Below, one piece after another: positions 43,396 through 51,158 of a DNA stretch of 64,000 nt. Each line of letters starts with the position of its first letter. Position 1 is the first letter of the stretch. This DNA is from Modestobacter sp. VKM Ac-2982. Its GTDB lineage: Bacteria > Actinomycetota > Actinomycetes > Mycobacteriales > Geodermatophilaceae. The stretch lies in contig NZ_JAPVBL010000004.1 in the NCBI RefSeq assembly GCF_026967935.1, forward strand, positions 310,001 through 374,000, written 5' to 3'. Below the pieces are notes generated by a model that was not told the DNA's origin, searched no databases, and saw only the letters and a program-made list of their open reading frames with translations. Both the position numbers and the translations under genes were made by a program.

Positions 43396-43411
43396 TGACG
43401 CGATCCTGACG
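43396..43411 (+). promoter_or_regulatory. TGACG direct repeat upstream of kdpD, probable KdpE site
   Basis: CTTGACG-N4-CCTGACG places two TGACG motifs 11 bp apart, the same pair as at 41584-41599. It lies about 45 bp before the kdpD start and suggests autoregulation of kdpDE. Confidence 0.6.
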
Positions 43412-43455
43412 CCCGGCGGCGTCGGACTGTCGGTGCCCGGGGTGATCATGGGCGC

Positions 43456-45981
43456 ATGGCCCGCGGCACGCTGCGCATCTACCTGGGCGCCGCCCCCGGC
43501 GTCGGGAAGACCTTCGCCGTGCTCGGTGAGGCCCACCGGCGCCGCGAGCGGGGCTGCGACGTCGTCGTCGGCCTGGTCGAGACGCACGGCCGGCCGCGCA
43601 CCGCCGCCGCCGTCGAGGGCCTGGAGGTGCTCCCCCGCGCCCGGGTCACCCACCGCAGCGTCACCCTCGACGAGCTGGACGTCGACGCCGTCCTCGCCCG
43701 CCGCCCGGACGTCGTCGTCATCGACGAGCTCGCGCACACCAACGTGCCGGGCAGCCGGCACGAGAAGCGCTGGCAGGACGTCGAGCAGGTGCTGGACGCC
43801 GGGATCAGCGTGCTGACCACGGTCAACGTGCAGCACCTGGAGAGCCTCAACGACGTCGTCGAGCAGATCACCGGCGTCCCGCAGCAGGAGACCGTGCCCG
43901 ACGCGGTGGTCCGCCGGGCCGACCAGATCGAGCTGGTCGACATGAGCCCCGAGGCGCTGCGCCGCCGCCTGGCGCACGGGAACGTCTACCCGGCCGAGCG
44001 GGTCGACGCCGCGATGGGCCACTGGTTCCGGGTCGGCAACCTGACCGCGCTGCGCGAGCTGGCGCTGCTGTGGCTCGCCGACCGGGTCGACGAGGGGCTG
44101 CGCACGTACAAGCACGACCACGCCATCGACCACGTCTGGGAGGCCCGCGAGCGGGTGGTCGTCACCCTCACCGGTGGCCCGGAGGGCGAGACGCTGGTCC
44201 GCCGCGCCTCCCGGGTGGCCCGGCGCAGCGGCAACGGAGTGCTGCTCGCCGTCCACGTGCTCTCCGGCGACGGCCTGGCCGGCGCCTCCTCCGGGGCGCT
44301 GCGCGCCCAGCGGGCACTCGTGGAGAGCCTGGGCGGCAGCTACCACCAGGTCGTCGGGGACGACGTCGCCGAGGCCCTGCTGGAGTTCGCCCGGGGCGTC
44401 GACGCCACCCAGCTGGTCATCGGCACCAGCCGGCGCCCGCGGTGGGCGCGGGCGCTGCGCGGCGGGATCGGCGGGCGGGTGATCGCCGGCTCCGGCGAGA
44501 TCGACGTGCACATCGTCACCCACTCCGCCGCCGGGTCGCAGGGCTGGCGGCTGCCCCGCAGCCAGGGCGCGCTCACCGCGCGGCGCCGCTGGCTGGGCTG
44601 GCTGGTGGCCGCGGTGGGCGTCCCCGTGCTGGCGCTGAGCTGCATCGCCGCCCAGGCGGCGCTGTCGCTGGCCAGCGTGCTGCTGGCCTTCGTCCTGCTC
44701 GTCACGGCGGTGGCGATCGTCGGTGGGCTGGGGCCCGCGCTGGCCGCCGCCGTCGCCGGCGGGCTGGTCGCCAACTGGTTCTTCACCGCCCCCACCGGCC
44801 GGCTCACGGTCAGCCAGGTCGACGACGTCGTCTCGCTGTTCGGCGGGGTGGTCGTGGCCGTGGCGGTGGCCGCCGTCGTGGACCGGTCCGCCCGCCGGGC
44901 CACCGTGGCGGCCCGCTCCCGCGCCGAGACGGCGATGCTCGCCTCGCTGTCCCGCTCGGTGCTCGCCGGCGACCGGGCCCTGCCCAGCCTGCTGGAGCAG
45001 ATCCGCGAGGCGTTCGGCCTGCGCGCGGTCACGATGGTGGAGAACGCCGAGGGCCGCGAGCACACCGTCGGGACCTGCGGCGAGCCCGGCGCCGACGACC
45101 AGGTCGACGACGTCGCGGTCACCGACACCCTCACCCTGCGGCTGTGCGGGCGCGCGCTGCCGGCCGGTGACCGGAAGGTGCTGGTCTCCGTCGCCGAGCA
45201 GGCCGCCGTCGCCCTGCAGCAGGGCCGGCTCGCCGCCCAGGCCGCGGAGGCGTCCCGGCTCGCCGCGGGCAACAGCATGCGCAACGCGCTGCTCGCCGCG
45301 GTGAGCCACGACCTGCGCACCCCGCTGGCCGGGATCAAGGCCGCCGCGTCCGCGCTGCGCACCGAGGAGCTCGCGCTGAGCGAGGAGGACCGCGCCGAGC
45401 TGGTCGCCACCGTCGACGAGTCGGCCGACCGGCTCACCGGCCTGGTCGACAACCTGCTGGACATGAGCCGGCTGCAGGCCGGCGTGGTCACCCCGGCCGC
45501 GGACCCGGTCGACGTCGCCGCGGTGGTCGGCCGGGCGCTCACCTGGCTGGACCCCACCCAGCGGCGGCGGGTCACCCGCCCCGACGCCACCGACGTGCCC
45601 CCGGCGCTGGCCGACCCCGGGCTGCTGGAGCGGGTGGTGGCCAACCTGCTGCTCAACGCCGCCGGGCACGCGCCCGGCGGCCTGCAGGTCGACGCCTCCT
45701 CCGTCGACGGCCGGGTCGAGGTACGCGTGGTCGACCGCGGCCCGGGCGTGCCGGTGCGGGACCGGGACTGGATGTTCGCGCCGTTCCAGCGGCTGGGCGA
45801 CTCCCCCGCCGGGCAGGGCGTCGGCCTGGGCCTCGCCGTCGCCCGCGGCCTGACCGAGGCGATGGGCGGCACCCTCACCGCCGACGAGACCCCGGGCGGT
45901 GGCCTCACCATGCTGGTCTCGCTGCCGGCCGCCCCCGTCGACAGCGCGCCCGGGCCCCGGCTGACGGCGGTCGAGGCGTGA
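43456..45981 (+). CDS. kdpD: Sensor histidine kinase KdpD
   Basis: This 841-aa membrane kinase has the full KdpD layout: N-terminal KdpD domain with Walker A GAAPGVGKT (11-19) and DELAHTNVPGS, a universal-stress-protein domain (~250-350), four helices (~380-480), a GAF-like region, HisKA with H618 in VSHDLRTPLAG, and HATPase_c (NLLLNAAGHAPGG, GVGLGLAVARGL). It senses low K+ or turgor and phosphorylates KdpE. It is divergent from, and 2 kb away from, kdpFABC, separated by the VOC/AraC pair and a DedA-like gene. ATG at 43456. Confidence 0.95.
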   Translation: MARGTLRIYLGAAPGVGKTFAVLGEAHRRRERGCDVVVGLVETHGRPRTAAAVEGLEVLPRARVTHRSVTLDELDVDAVLARRPDVVVIDELAHTNVPGSRHEKRWQDVEQVLDAGISVLTTVNVQHLESLNDVVEQITGVPQQETVPDAVVRRADQIELVDMSPEALRRRLAHGNVYPAERVDAAMGHWFRVGNLTALRELALLWLADRVDEGLRTYKHDHAIDHVWEARERVVVTLTGGPEGETLVRRASRVARRSGNGVLLAVHVLSGDGLAGASSGALRAQRALVESLGGSYHQVVGDDVAEALLEFARGVDATQLVIGTSRRPRWARALRGGIGGRVIAGSGEIDVHIVTHSAAGSQGWRLPRSQGALTARRRWLGWLVAAVGVPVLALSCIAAQAALSLASVLLAFVLLVTAVAIVGGLGPALAAAVAGGLVANWFFTAPTGRLTVSQVDDVVSLFGGVVVAVAVAAVVDRSARRATVAARSRAETAMLASLSRSVLAGDRALPSLLEQIREAFGLRAVTMVENAEGREHTVGTCGEPGADDQVDDVAVTDTLTLRLCGRALPAGDRKVLVSVAEQAAVALQQGRLAAQAAEASRLAAGNSMRNALLAAVSHDLRTPLAGIKAAASALRTEELALSEEDRAELVATVDESADRLTGLVDNLLDMSRLQAGVVTPAADPVDVAAVVGRALTWLDPTQRRRVTRPDATDVPPALADPGLLERVVANLLLNAAGHAPGGLQVDASSVDGRVEVRVVDRGPGVPVRDRDWMFAPFQRLGDSPAGQGVGLGLAVARGLTEAMGGTLTADETPGGGLTMLVSLPAAPVDSAPGPRLTAVEA

Positions 45982-46670
45982 GCCGGGTGCTCGTCGTCGA
46001 CGACGACCCGCAGCTCCGCCGCGCCCTGCGGATCACCCTGCGCGCCGCCGGCTTCGACGTCGTCACCGCCGAGGACGGGCGCACCGCGCTCGCCGAGGCC
46101 GCGGCCGCCCACCCCGACCTCGTCGTGCTCGACCTGGGGCTGCCCGACCTCGACGGCACCGAGGTGCTCGCCGGGCTGCGCCCGTGGTTCACCGGCCCGG
46201 TCGTGGTGCTCTCGGCCCGCGGCGACAGCTCGGACAAGGTCGGCGCCCTGGACGCCGGCGCCGATGACTACGTGACCAAGCCCTTCGACATGGCCGAGCT
46301 CCTCGCCCGGCTGCGCGCCGCCCTCCGCCGGGGCACCGCCGACCCCGGGCAGGCGCAGGTGGTCACCGACCACTTCACCGTCGACCTCGCCGCCAAGCAG
46401 GTGACGGTGGACGGCGTCGCGGTGCGGCTGACCCCGACCGAGTGGGCGCTGCTGTCGGAGCTGGTGCGCAACCCCGGCCGGCTGGTCGGCCAGCGCGAGC
46501 TGCTGCAGTCGGTGTGGGGCCCGGCGTACGAGCGGGAGACCAACTACCTGCGGGTCTACCTGGCCCAGCTGCGCCGCAAGCTCGAACCCGACCCGGCGCA
46601 CCCGCGGTACCTGCACACCGAGCCCGGCATGGGCTACCGCTTCCTGAAGGACCCTCCCATCCCGAGGTAG
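45978..46670 (+). CDS. kdpE: Response regulator KdpE
   Basis: This 230-aa OmpR/PhoB-type regulator has a receiver with D52 (VVLDLGLPDLDG) and K in YVTKPFDMAE, and a winged-helix DNA-binding domain (~135-228; LTPTEWALLSELVRNPGRLV, YLRVYLAQLRRKLEPDP, GMGYRF). The GTG start overlaps the kdpD stop by 4 nt. It should activate kdpFABC, probably through the phased TGACG repeats found upstream of both kdp units. Confidence 0.95.
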   Translation: MSRVLVVDDDPQLRRALRITLRAAGFDVVTAEDGRTALAEAAAAHPDLVVLDLGLPDLDGTEVLAGLRPWFTGPVVVLSARGDSSDKVGALDAGADDYVTKPFDMAELLARLRAALRRGTADPGQAQVVTDHFTVDLAAKQVTVDGVAVRLTPTEWALLSELVRNPGRLVGQRELLQSVWGPAYERETNYLRVYLAQLRRKLEPDPAHPRYLHTEPGMGYRFLKDPPIPR

Positions 46671-46703
46671 CGCGTCAACGTCCGCTCGTAGTAAGTTCGC
46701 TAC

Positions 46704-46976
46704 ATGCCGCCGCGCAAACGCTCCAATGAGCCACAGCTGTACAACCGGCTCACCCTGCTGCGCACCGAGCGCGGCATGTCCCGCCAGGAGCTGGCCGACG
46801 CCGTCGGCGTGCACTACCAGACGATCGGTTACCTCGAGCGCGGCGAGTACAGCCCGAGCGCCACCCTCGCGCTGCGGCTGGCCGCCGTCTTCGGCCTCCC
46901 GATGGAGGCGGTCTTCTCCCTCACCCCGTTCCGCACCCTGTCCGAGCAGGTCTACGGCACTCAGGAGTCCTCATGA
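46704..46976 (+). CDS. Small XRE-family DNA-binding protein
   Basis: This 90-aa protein is essentially one helix-turn-helix domain (RTERGMSRQELADAVGVHYQTIGYLERGEYSPSATLALRLA) ending MEAVFSLTPF, the YozG/Cro-like type. It overlaps the next gene, a four-helix membrane protein, by 4 nt. Such HTH-plus-membrane-protein pairs are common and usually act together. A TAGCG...CGCTA dyad just before its ATG could be an autoregulatory site; the gene may be nearly leaderless. Confidence 0.85.
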   Translation: MPPRKRSNEPQLYNRLTLLRTERGMSRQELADAVGVHYQTIGYLERGEYSPSATLALRLAAVFGLPMEAVFSLTPFRTLSEQVYGTQESS

Positions 46977-47455
46977 GCACCCCCACCCGCACCCAGCGCC
47001 GCGCCGAGCGCCTCGACGACCCGCGCTTCGAGCGCTTCCGCACGTTGCGCGCCCGCCGCCTGCTGGTCGCCGCCCTCTGTGGCCTGCTGGCCGTGGAAGG
47101 CGTCCTGTTCCTGTTCATCGAGGCGTCCCCGGTCGCCGTGCTGATCCCGCTCAGCCTGGTGATCGTGGCGTTCGTGTTCTGCCTGGGCGCGCTGAAGGCG
47201 AGCACCCGCGGCATCGAAGAGCTCCCCGCCGATGCCCTCGACGAGCGCCAGTGGCAACTCCGCGGCGAGGCCTACGCGCGCGCCTACCGGATCGGCTTCG
47301 GCCTGCTGGTCCTCGAGCTCGCCGCGGTCGTCGCCTGGCGGGTCGCCGAGTGGGGCACCCCGGGCACCGGCGTCCTGACCGCCGCCCTCCTGTTGCCCTT
47401 CCACGTCGGCCTGGTGCTGCCGACGATGGTGACCGCCTGGTCTTCGCGGGCCTGA
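46973..47455 (+). CDS. Four-helix membrane protein paired with XRE regulator
   Basis: This 160-aa protein has four hydrophobic segments (~28-48, 52-72, 103-123, 128-150) and cytoplasmic basic N-terminus. No catalytic motif is visible; I do not recognise a named family beyond the small membrane proteins that follow YozG-like regulators. The ATG overlaps the XRE stop (ATGA). It may sequester or regulate the DNA-binding partner at the membrane. Confidence 0.75.
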   Translation: MSTPTRTQRRAERLDDPRFERFRTLRARRLLVAALCGLLAVEGVLFLFIEASPVAVLIPLSLVIVAFVFCLGALKASTRGIEELPADALDERQWQLRGEAYARAYRIGFGLLVLELAAVVAWRVAEWGTPGTGVLTAALLLPFHVGLVLPTMVTAWSSRA

Positions 47456-47483
47456 CCGGGTCGGGAGGGGAACCGCGTGGGCG

Positions 47484-47531
47484 CTACAGCTCGATGCCGC
47501 GCGGGCGCTACAGCTCGACGCCGCGGGCGCG
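47484..47531 (-). repeat. 24-bp tandem duplication across the M23 gene stop codon
   Basis: Two adjacent 24-bp units each encode RARGVEL-stop or RPRGIEL-stop. The first unit ends the M23 peptidase gene; the second lies immediately downstream and repeats the final seven codons and stop with two conservative changes. Confidence 0.85.
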
Positions 47532-48386
47532 CAGCCAGACCACCGGGTCGACGCGCTTGCCGTCCAGGCCGCCGGAGTGGACCTCGAAGTGCAGGTGCGG
47601 GCCGGTCGACTGGCCGCGGCTGCCCAGCAGCGCGATCTGCTGGCCGGCGGTGACCACGTCACCGGCCTCCACCTGGATCTTCTCCATGTGCCCGTACACG
47701 GTCACGTCACCGCTGACGCCCAGGATGTAGACGACCAGGCCGTAGCCGCTGGCCGCACCCGCCCGCAGGACGACGCCGTCCTCGACGGCGTACTCCGGGG
47801 TCAGCATCGGCGCCGCCAGGTCGATCCCCCAGTGCATGGTCCCCCAGCGCGGGCAGAAGCAGCTGGTCAGCCGGGCGCCCTTCACCGGCGGTGACGCCTT
47901 GGGCCGAGCTGCCTCCGCCGCCGCCTCGGCGGCCTCGGCGGCCTCGGCCTGCTCCTTCGCGACCCGGTCGGCCCGCTCGGCACGCGAGGCGGCGACCTCC
48001 TCCAGCCGGGCGCGCGCCTCGACCTCGGTGATCGCCAGCTGCGGGGTCGGCTCGACCTCCAGCAGGCCCTCGGCGTCCGAGCCGAGCAGCTCGGCCACCT
48101 CGACCGACTCGCGCGCATCGGCGGCGGGCAGCGTCTGGGTGCCGACCAGGGCGACGGTGGCCCCCACGACGAGCGCCGCGAGCAGTGCGGCCGGACGCCG
48201 GCGGGCGACCGCCGCCGGGGCGGCCGGGAGGGCGGCCGGCCAGGATCCGGACGACGGAGAGCCGGACGACGGGGAGACCGACGAGAGGGAGCCCGACGAC
48301 GGGGGAACCGAGGGCTGCGTGCCCGAGGACGGGGCGACCACACGTCCGCGGGGGCGGACGGTCGCGCCGGCGTGCCTCGAGCCCAT
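47508..48386 (-). CDS. M23-family peptidase (LytM-like), membrane-anchored
   Basis: This 292-aa protein has a cytoplasmic Ser/Pro-rich start with PSSGS repeats, one membrane helix (~67-88, AALLAALVVGATVALVGTQTL), an Ala/Glu coiled coil (~115-160) and a C-terminal M23 domain. The metal-binding residues appear as HWGIDLAAP and HLHFEVH, with GDVTVYGHM between. It cleaves peptide cross-bridges or activates amidases outside the membrane. ATG at 48386 follows GGAGAGG. The tail is duplicated just after the stop. Confidence 0.88.
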   Translation of the reverse strand: MGSRHAGATVRPRGRVVAPSSGTQPSVPPSSGSLSSVSPSSGSPSSGSWPAALPAAPAAVARRRPAALLAALVVGATVALVGTQTLPAADARESVEVAELLGSDAEGLLEVEPTPQLAITEVEARARLEEVAASRAERADRVAKEQAEAAEAAEAAAEAARPKASPPVKGARLTSCFCPRWGTMHWGIDLAAPMLTPEYAVEDGVVLRAGAASGYGLVVYILGVSGDVTVYGHMEKIQVEAGDVVTAGQQIALLGSRGQSTGPHLHFEVHSGGLDGKRVDPVVWLRARGVEL

Positions 48387-48478
48387 GCGCCTGCCTCTCC
48401 TGGAACCCCCGGCGTCCTCCTGTGGCTCCGGATCGGTCTGGCACACATCCAAACATCTAGTGACACCGTTGTAATTCG

Positions 48479-48599
48479 CTGCCCGGCGTGTTCGCCACAA
48501 CACGCGGCGTGACTTCCTCACAACGTTCCGGAAGTGACTGATGACAACCCGTCGACGAGTCGACCTGACGCCGAGTCGACGTCTCGACACGTCGACCGG
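48479..48599. promoter_or_regulatory. Dyad-rich spacer upstream of the M23 gene
   Basis: Between the M23 start and the next stop are two perfect dyads, CGTGTT-N6-AACACG (48487-48504) and ACTTCC-N12-GGAAGT (48512-48535), followed by a cluster of four to five GTCGAC/TCGAC motifs at 48549-48598. These may be operators for the peptidase and a hairpin-prone 3' region for the gene ending at 48600. No -10 box is obvious. Confidence 0.45.
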
Positions 48600-49730
48600 T
48601 CAGCGCAGAACGGGCTCGCCGACCGGAAAATCCGGGGCGGGCGCACCCGAGGTCGACGCACCGCCGGTCGGTGCGTCGCCGGTCGGTGCGTCGTCCCGGA
48701 AGCGGCGGGCAGCACCGACCCCGCCGAGGACCAGCCCCAGCCCGCCGGCGACGAGCACCGCGACCGCCACCCGGGCCAGCGGCTGCGGCCCGGCGGTCAG
48801 CGCGTTCGCCGTCCAGAGCACGTCGACGTCGGGCAGGCCCTGCACCAGCAGCAACCAACCGGCCACCACGGCCATCAGACCGGTCAGCACGCCGCGACCC
48901 CGCCCGGCCGCCCGCACGCCGATCGCCGCCACCAGCAGCACCAGCAACGCCGGGAGCAGGGCCGAGACGACCGCCCCGACGTGCGAGGAGACGCTGCTCG
49001 GCGGCTCGGGCGTGGCCAGCGCGTGGTGGATGGAGGCCAGCGCCCCCAGCGCGAGGACGGCGGCCAGCGGCCGGGGGCCACGGGCGAGCCAGCCGGCGGC
49101 GACCGCGCCGGCCAGCAGCAGCAGGTGGGCGGGCCAGACCAGCCAGCCCGGTGGCGGCGGGCTCCAGGTGAGCACGCCCTCCACGACGACCTCGGTCCCG
49201 CCGTGGGCCATCGGCACGGTCCACTCGATCACCGTGTGCGACCGGGACGGGTCCGCGGCCACCACCGGTGGGAGCTGGTCCTGGGTCATCCAGTGGGTCC
49301 GGTGGTCGTGCCACACGTACTGCGACCGGGTGGACACCTGCTCCCAGCGGGGGGCCGCGGTGATGTCGACGTCGTCGGGCATCGGGGCGCGCCCGTACCG
49401 GTCCAGGTTGAGGTACGTCGCCGGGCTGGCGGCGTTGCGCCAGACGCCGTCCGGCCCGATCCGCAGGTAGGGCTCGCCCGAGTACCCCGGCACGGTCAGC
49501 TCGGTGTCGGTCTCGTTGACCACCTCGAGCTCGTCGCCGAACTGCAGCACCCGGACGGTCACCCCCGGCAGCTGCGGGGAGACCGACCGGACGGCGGCGG
49601 AGAAGTCGCTGCCCGCCGCACCGCCACCCACGTGCGCCGACGCCGGCGCGGCGAGGGCGAGGACCGCCAGCACCCCGAGGAGGACGACGAGGACCCGGCC
49701 CACCCCGGGACGCGCACTGCCCGGGCTCAC
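48600..49730 (-). CDS. Secreted/membrane protein of the copper cluster, unknown function
   Basis: This 376-aa protein has a signal peptide ending APASA before HVGGG, an extracellular beta-rich domain (~33-215) with His-rich parts (YVWHDHRTHWM) and about five C-terminal helices (~218-345), then a Pro/Gly tail with APTGD repeats. The exposed N-terminal His after cleavage recalls CopC/YcnI proteins. It overlaps the Sco1 gene by 4 nt at the end of the YcnI-Sco1 series, so a role in copper handling or cytochrome oxidase assembly is likely but not shown. Confidence 0.72.
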   Translation of the reverse strand: MSPGSARPGVGRVLVVLLGVLAVLALAAPASAHVGGGAAGSDFSAAVRSVSPQLPGVTVRVLQFGDELEVVNETDTELTVPGYSGEPYLRIGPDGVWRNAASPATYLNLDRYGRAPMPDDVDITAAPRWEQVSTRSQYVWHDHRTHWMTQDQLPPVVAADPSRSHTVIEWTVPMAHGGTEVVVEGVLTWSPPPPGWLVWPAHLLLLAGAVAAGWLARGPRPLAAVLALGALASIHHALATPEPPSSVSSHVGAVVSALLPALLVLLVAAIGVRAAGRGRGVLTGLMAVVAGWLLLVQGLPDVDVLWTANALTAGPQPLARVAVAVLVAGGLGLVLGGVGAARRFRDDAPTGDAPTGGASTSGAPAPDFPVGEPVLR

Positions 49731-50395
49731 CCGGCGGTGGCAGCCAGCTCGAGGGCGATGTCGCGGGCGGTGTTGGCCGAGTCGAAGGCGACGTCGGCCT
49801 CCCCGTCGGTGCCGTAGAGCAGCAGCAGCGCGGAGTGGCTCTCGCCACCGTTCTGCGCCACCGGGATGCCGGCGGCCAGCTGCGCCTGGTCGATCTGCTC
49901 CTGGTCACCGGTGAGGCCGATGAAGTCGGCCGGCAGGCCGGCGTCGAACCGGTCCAGGTACTCCCGCAGAACCTCGGGGGTGTCCCGCGCCGGGTCGGTG
50001 GTCACGAACACCACCGACGTCTGCTCGGCCACCGCCGGGTCGACCTCACCGAGCGCCAGCATGACGTCGGCCATGGTGGTCGGGCAGATGTCGGGGCAGT
50101 GGGTGAAGCCGAAGAACAGCAGGGTCGGCCCGGCCGCGGTCTGCTCGGCGAAGTCGAACGGCGCACCGGAGGTGTCGGTGAGCGTGAAGTCCGGCTTCTG
50201 GTACGGGTCGACCAGCTGGATGCCGCCCTCCTGCACGCCGCCCTCCAGCGTGGCCGGGGCCTCCGCCGATCCGTGGTCGTGGCCGGTGGCCTCGGCACTG
50301 GCGTCGGCGTCCCCGCCGCAGCCGGCCAGCAGCAGCCCGGTCGCGAGGGTCAGGGCGGTCAGCCCGGTACGGGCCGGGTGGGTCGCAGCGCTCAC
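49727..50395 (-). CDS. Sco1/SenC/PrrC-type copper chaperone lipoprotein
   Basis: This 222-aa lipoprotein has lipobox LLLAGC (C26) and a thioredoxin-like Sco domain with copper ligands C100 and C104 in THCPDICP and H187 in GESHSALL. Sco1 delivers copper to the CuA site of cytochrome c oxidase or acts as a thiol reductase. The GTG at 50395 overlaps the YcnI stop by 4 nt and the stop overlaps the next gene, forming a tight minus-strand operon. Confidence 0.92.
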   Translation of the reverse strand: MSAATHPARTGLTALTLATGLLLAGCGGDADASAEATGHDHGSAEAPATLEGGVQEGGIQLVDPYQKPDFTLTDTSGAPFDFAEQTAAGPTLLFFGFTHCPDICPTTMADVMLALGEVDPAVAEQTSVVFVTTDPARDTPEVLREYLDRFDAGLPADFIGLTGDQEQIDQAQLAAGIPVAQNGGESHSALLLLYGTDGEADVAFDSANTARDIALELAATAG

Positions 50396-51123
50396 GGAGC
50401 CACGGTACGTCGCCGCGCGGTCAGACCGAGGAAGAGACCACCGAGCCCGGCGAGCAGCCCGAGCACCGCGAGCACCAGCGCGGTGACCGCGGTCCCGTTG
50501 CCGCCCTCGTCGGCCGCGGTGTCGGTCGTCGTCGCGACCGTGTCGGTCGAGGTCCCGGCGTCCTCCGCCGCCAGCGACAGCACCGGCGCCGGGTACCGCG
50601 GCTCGGGCTGGCCGTCGACGGTCGGCTCGATCCACGCGGCCTCGGTGCCGTCGCTGTAGATCTGCACGGCGTTGAAGGTCAGCTCGTCGGTCTCCGGGAA
50701 GGGACCGCCGGAGAGGGCGAACTCCTGGAACTGGCCGGGGGCGATGCCCTGCCCGTCCTCGGCCCGGAACTCCACGACCGAGACGGCCTGCTCGACCGGC
50801 TCGCCGTGCACCTCGACCGGCTCGGGGAGCTGCGCCTCGGTCAGCGAGACGGTCCAGCCGGGCACCGGCTGCGCGCGCAGCGAGGTCAGCGGGGTGTCGG
50901 TGGGCACCTGGACCCGCAGCCCGACCGTGCTCGCGGTGTCGCTCTCGTTCGGCACCCGGAAGGTGAGCTTGCCGTAGCCACCCGGGGCGGCGTCACCGGA
51001 GGAGACGGTGACGTGCGCGGAGGCGACGCCGGTGCCGGCGACGAGCAGCCCGGCCCAGGCGAGCAGCGCGGCCAGCAGGACGACGGCCGGACGGCGCACG
51101 GGACGGAGCAGGGACAGGGACAA
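50392..51123 (-). CDS. ycnI: YcnI-like copper-binding protein (DUF1775)
   Basis: This 243-aa protein has a signal peptide ending ASA before HVTVSSGDAAPGGYGKLTFRVPNE, where the free N-terminal His and a nearby Glu/Trp bind Cu(II) in YcnI. The DUF1775 domain spans ~37-180 and a C-terminal helix (~210-232) anchors it. It is the second gene of a copper series after CopCD (35-bp gap). The TTG at 51123 follows GGAG at 6 nt. Confidence 0.92.
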   Translation of the reverse strand: MSLSLLRPVRRPAVVLLAALLAWAGLLVAGTGVASAHVTVSSGDAAPGGYGKLTFRVPNESDTASTVGLRVQVPTDTPLTSLRAQPVPGWTVSLTEAQLPEPVEVHGEPVEQAVSVVEFRAEDGQGIAPGQFQEFALSGGPFPETDELTFNAVQIYSDGTEAAWIEPTVDGQPEPRYPAPVLSLAAEDAGTSTDTVATTTDTAADEGGNGTAVTALVLAVLGLLAGLGGLFLGLTARRRTVAP

Positions 51124-51158
51124 CGTGTTCTCCTCGGATCTCAGGACGTGCAGGGGTC

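Noticed and set aside
42598-45669. 1023-codon open frame on the minus strand
   Set aside because: It is antisense to the DedA-like and kdpD genes. Composition is Gly/Arg/Gln-rich without domains, typical of shadow frames in high-GC DNA.
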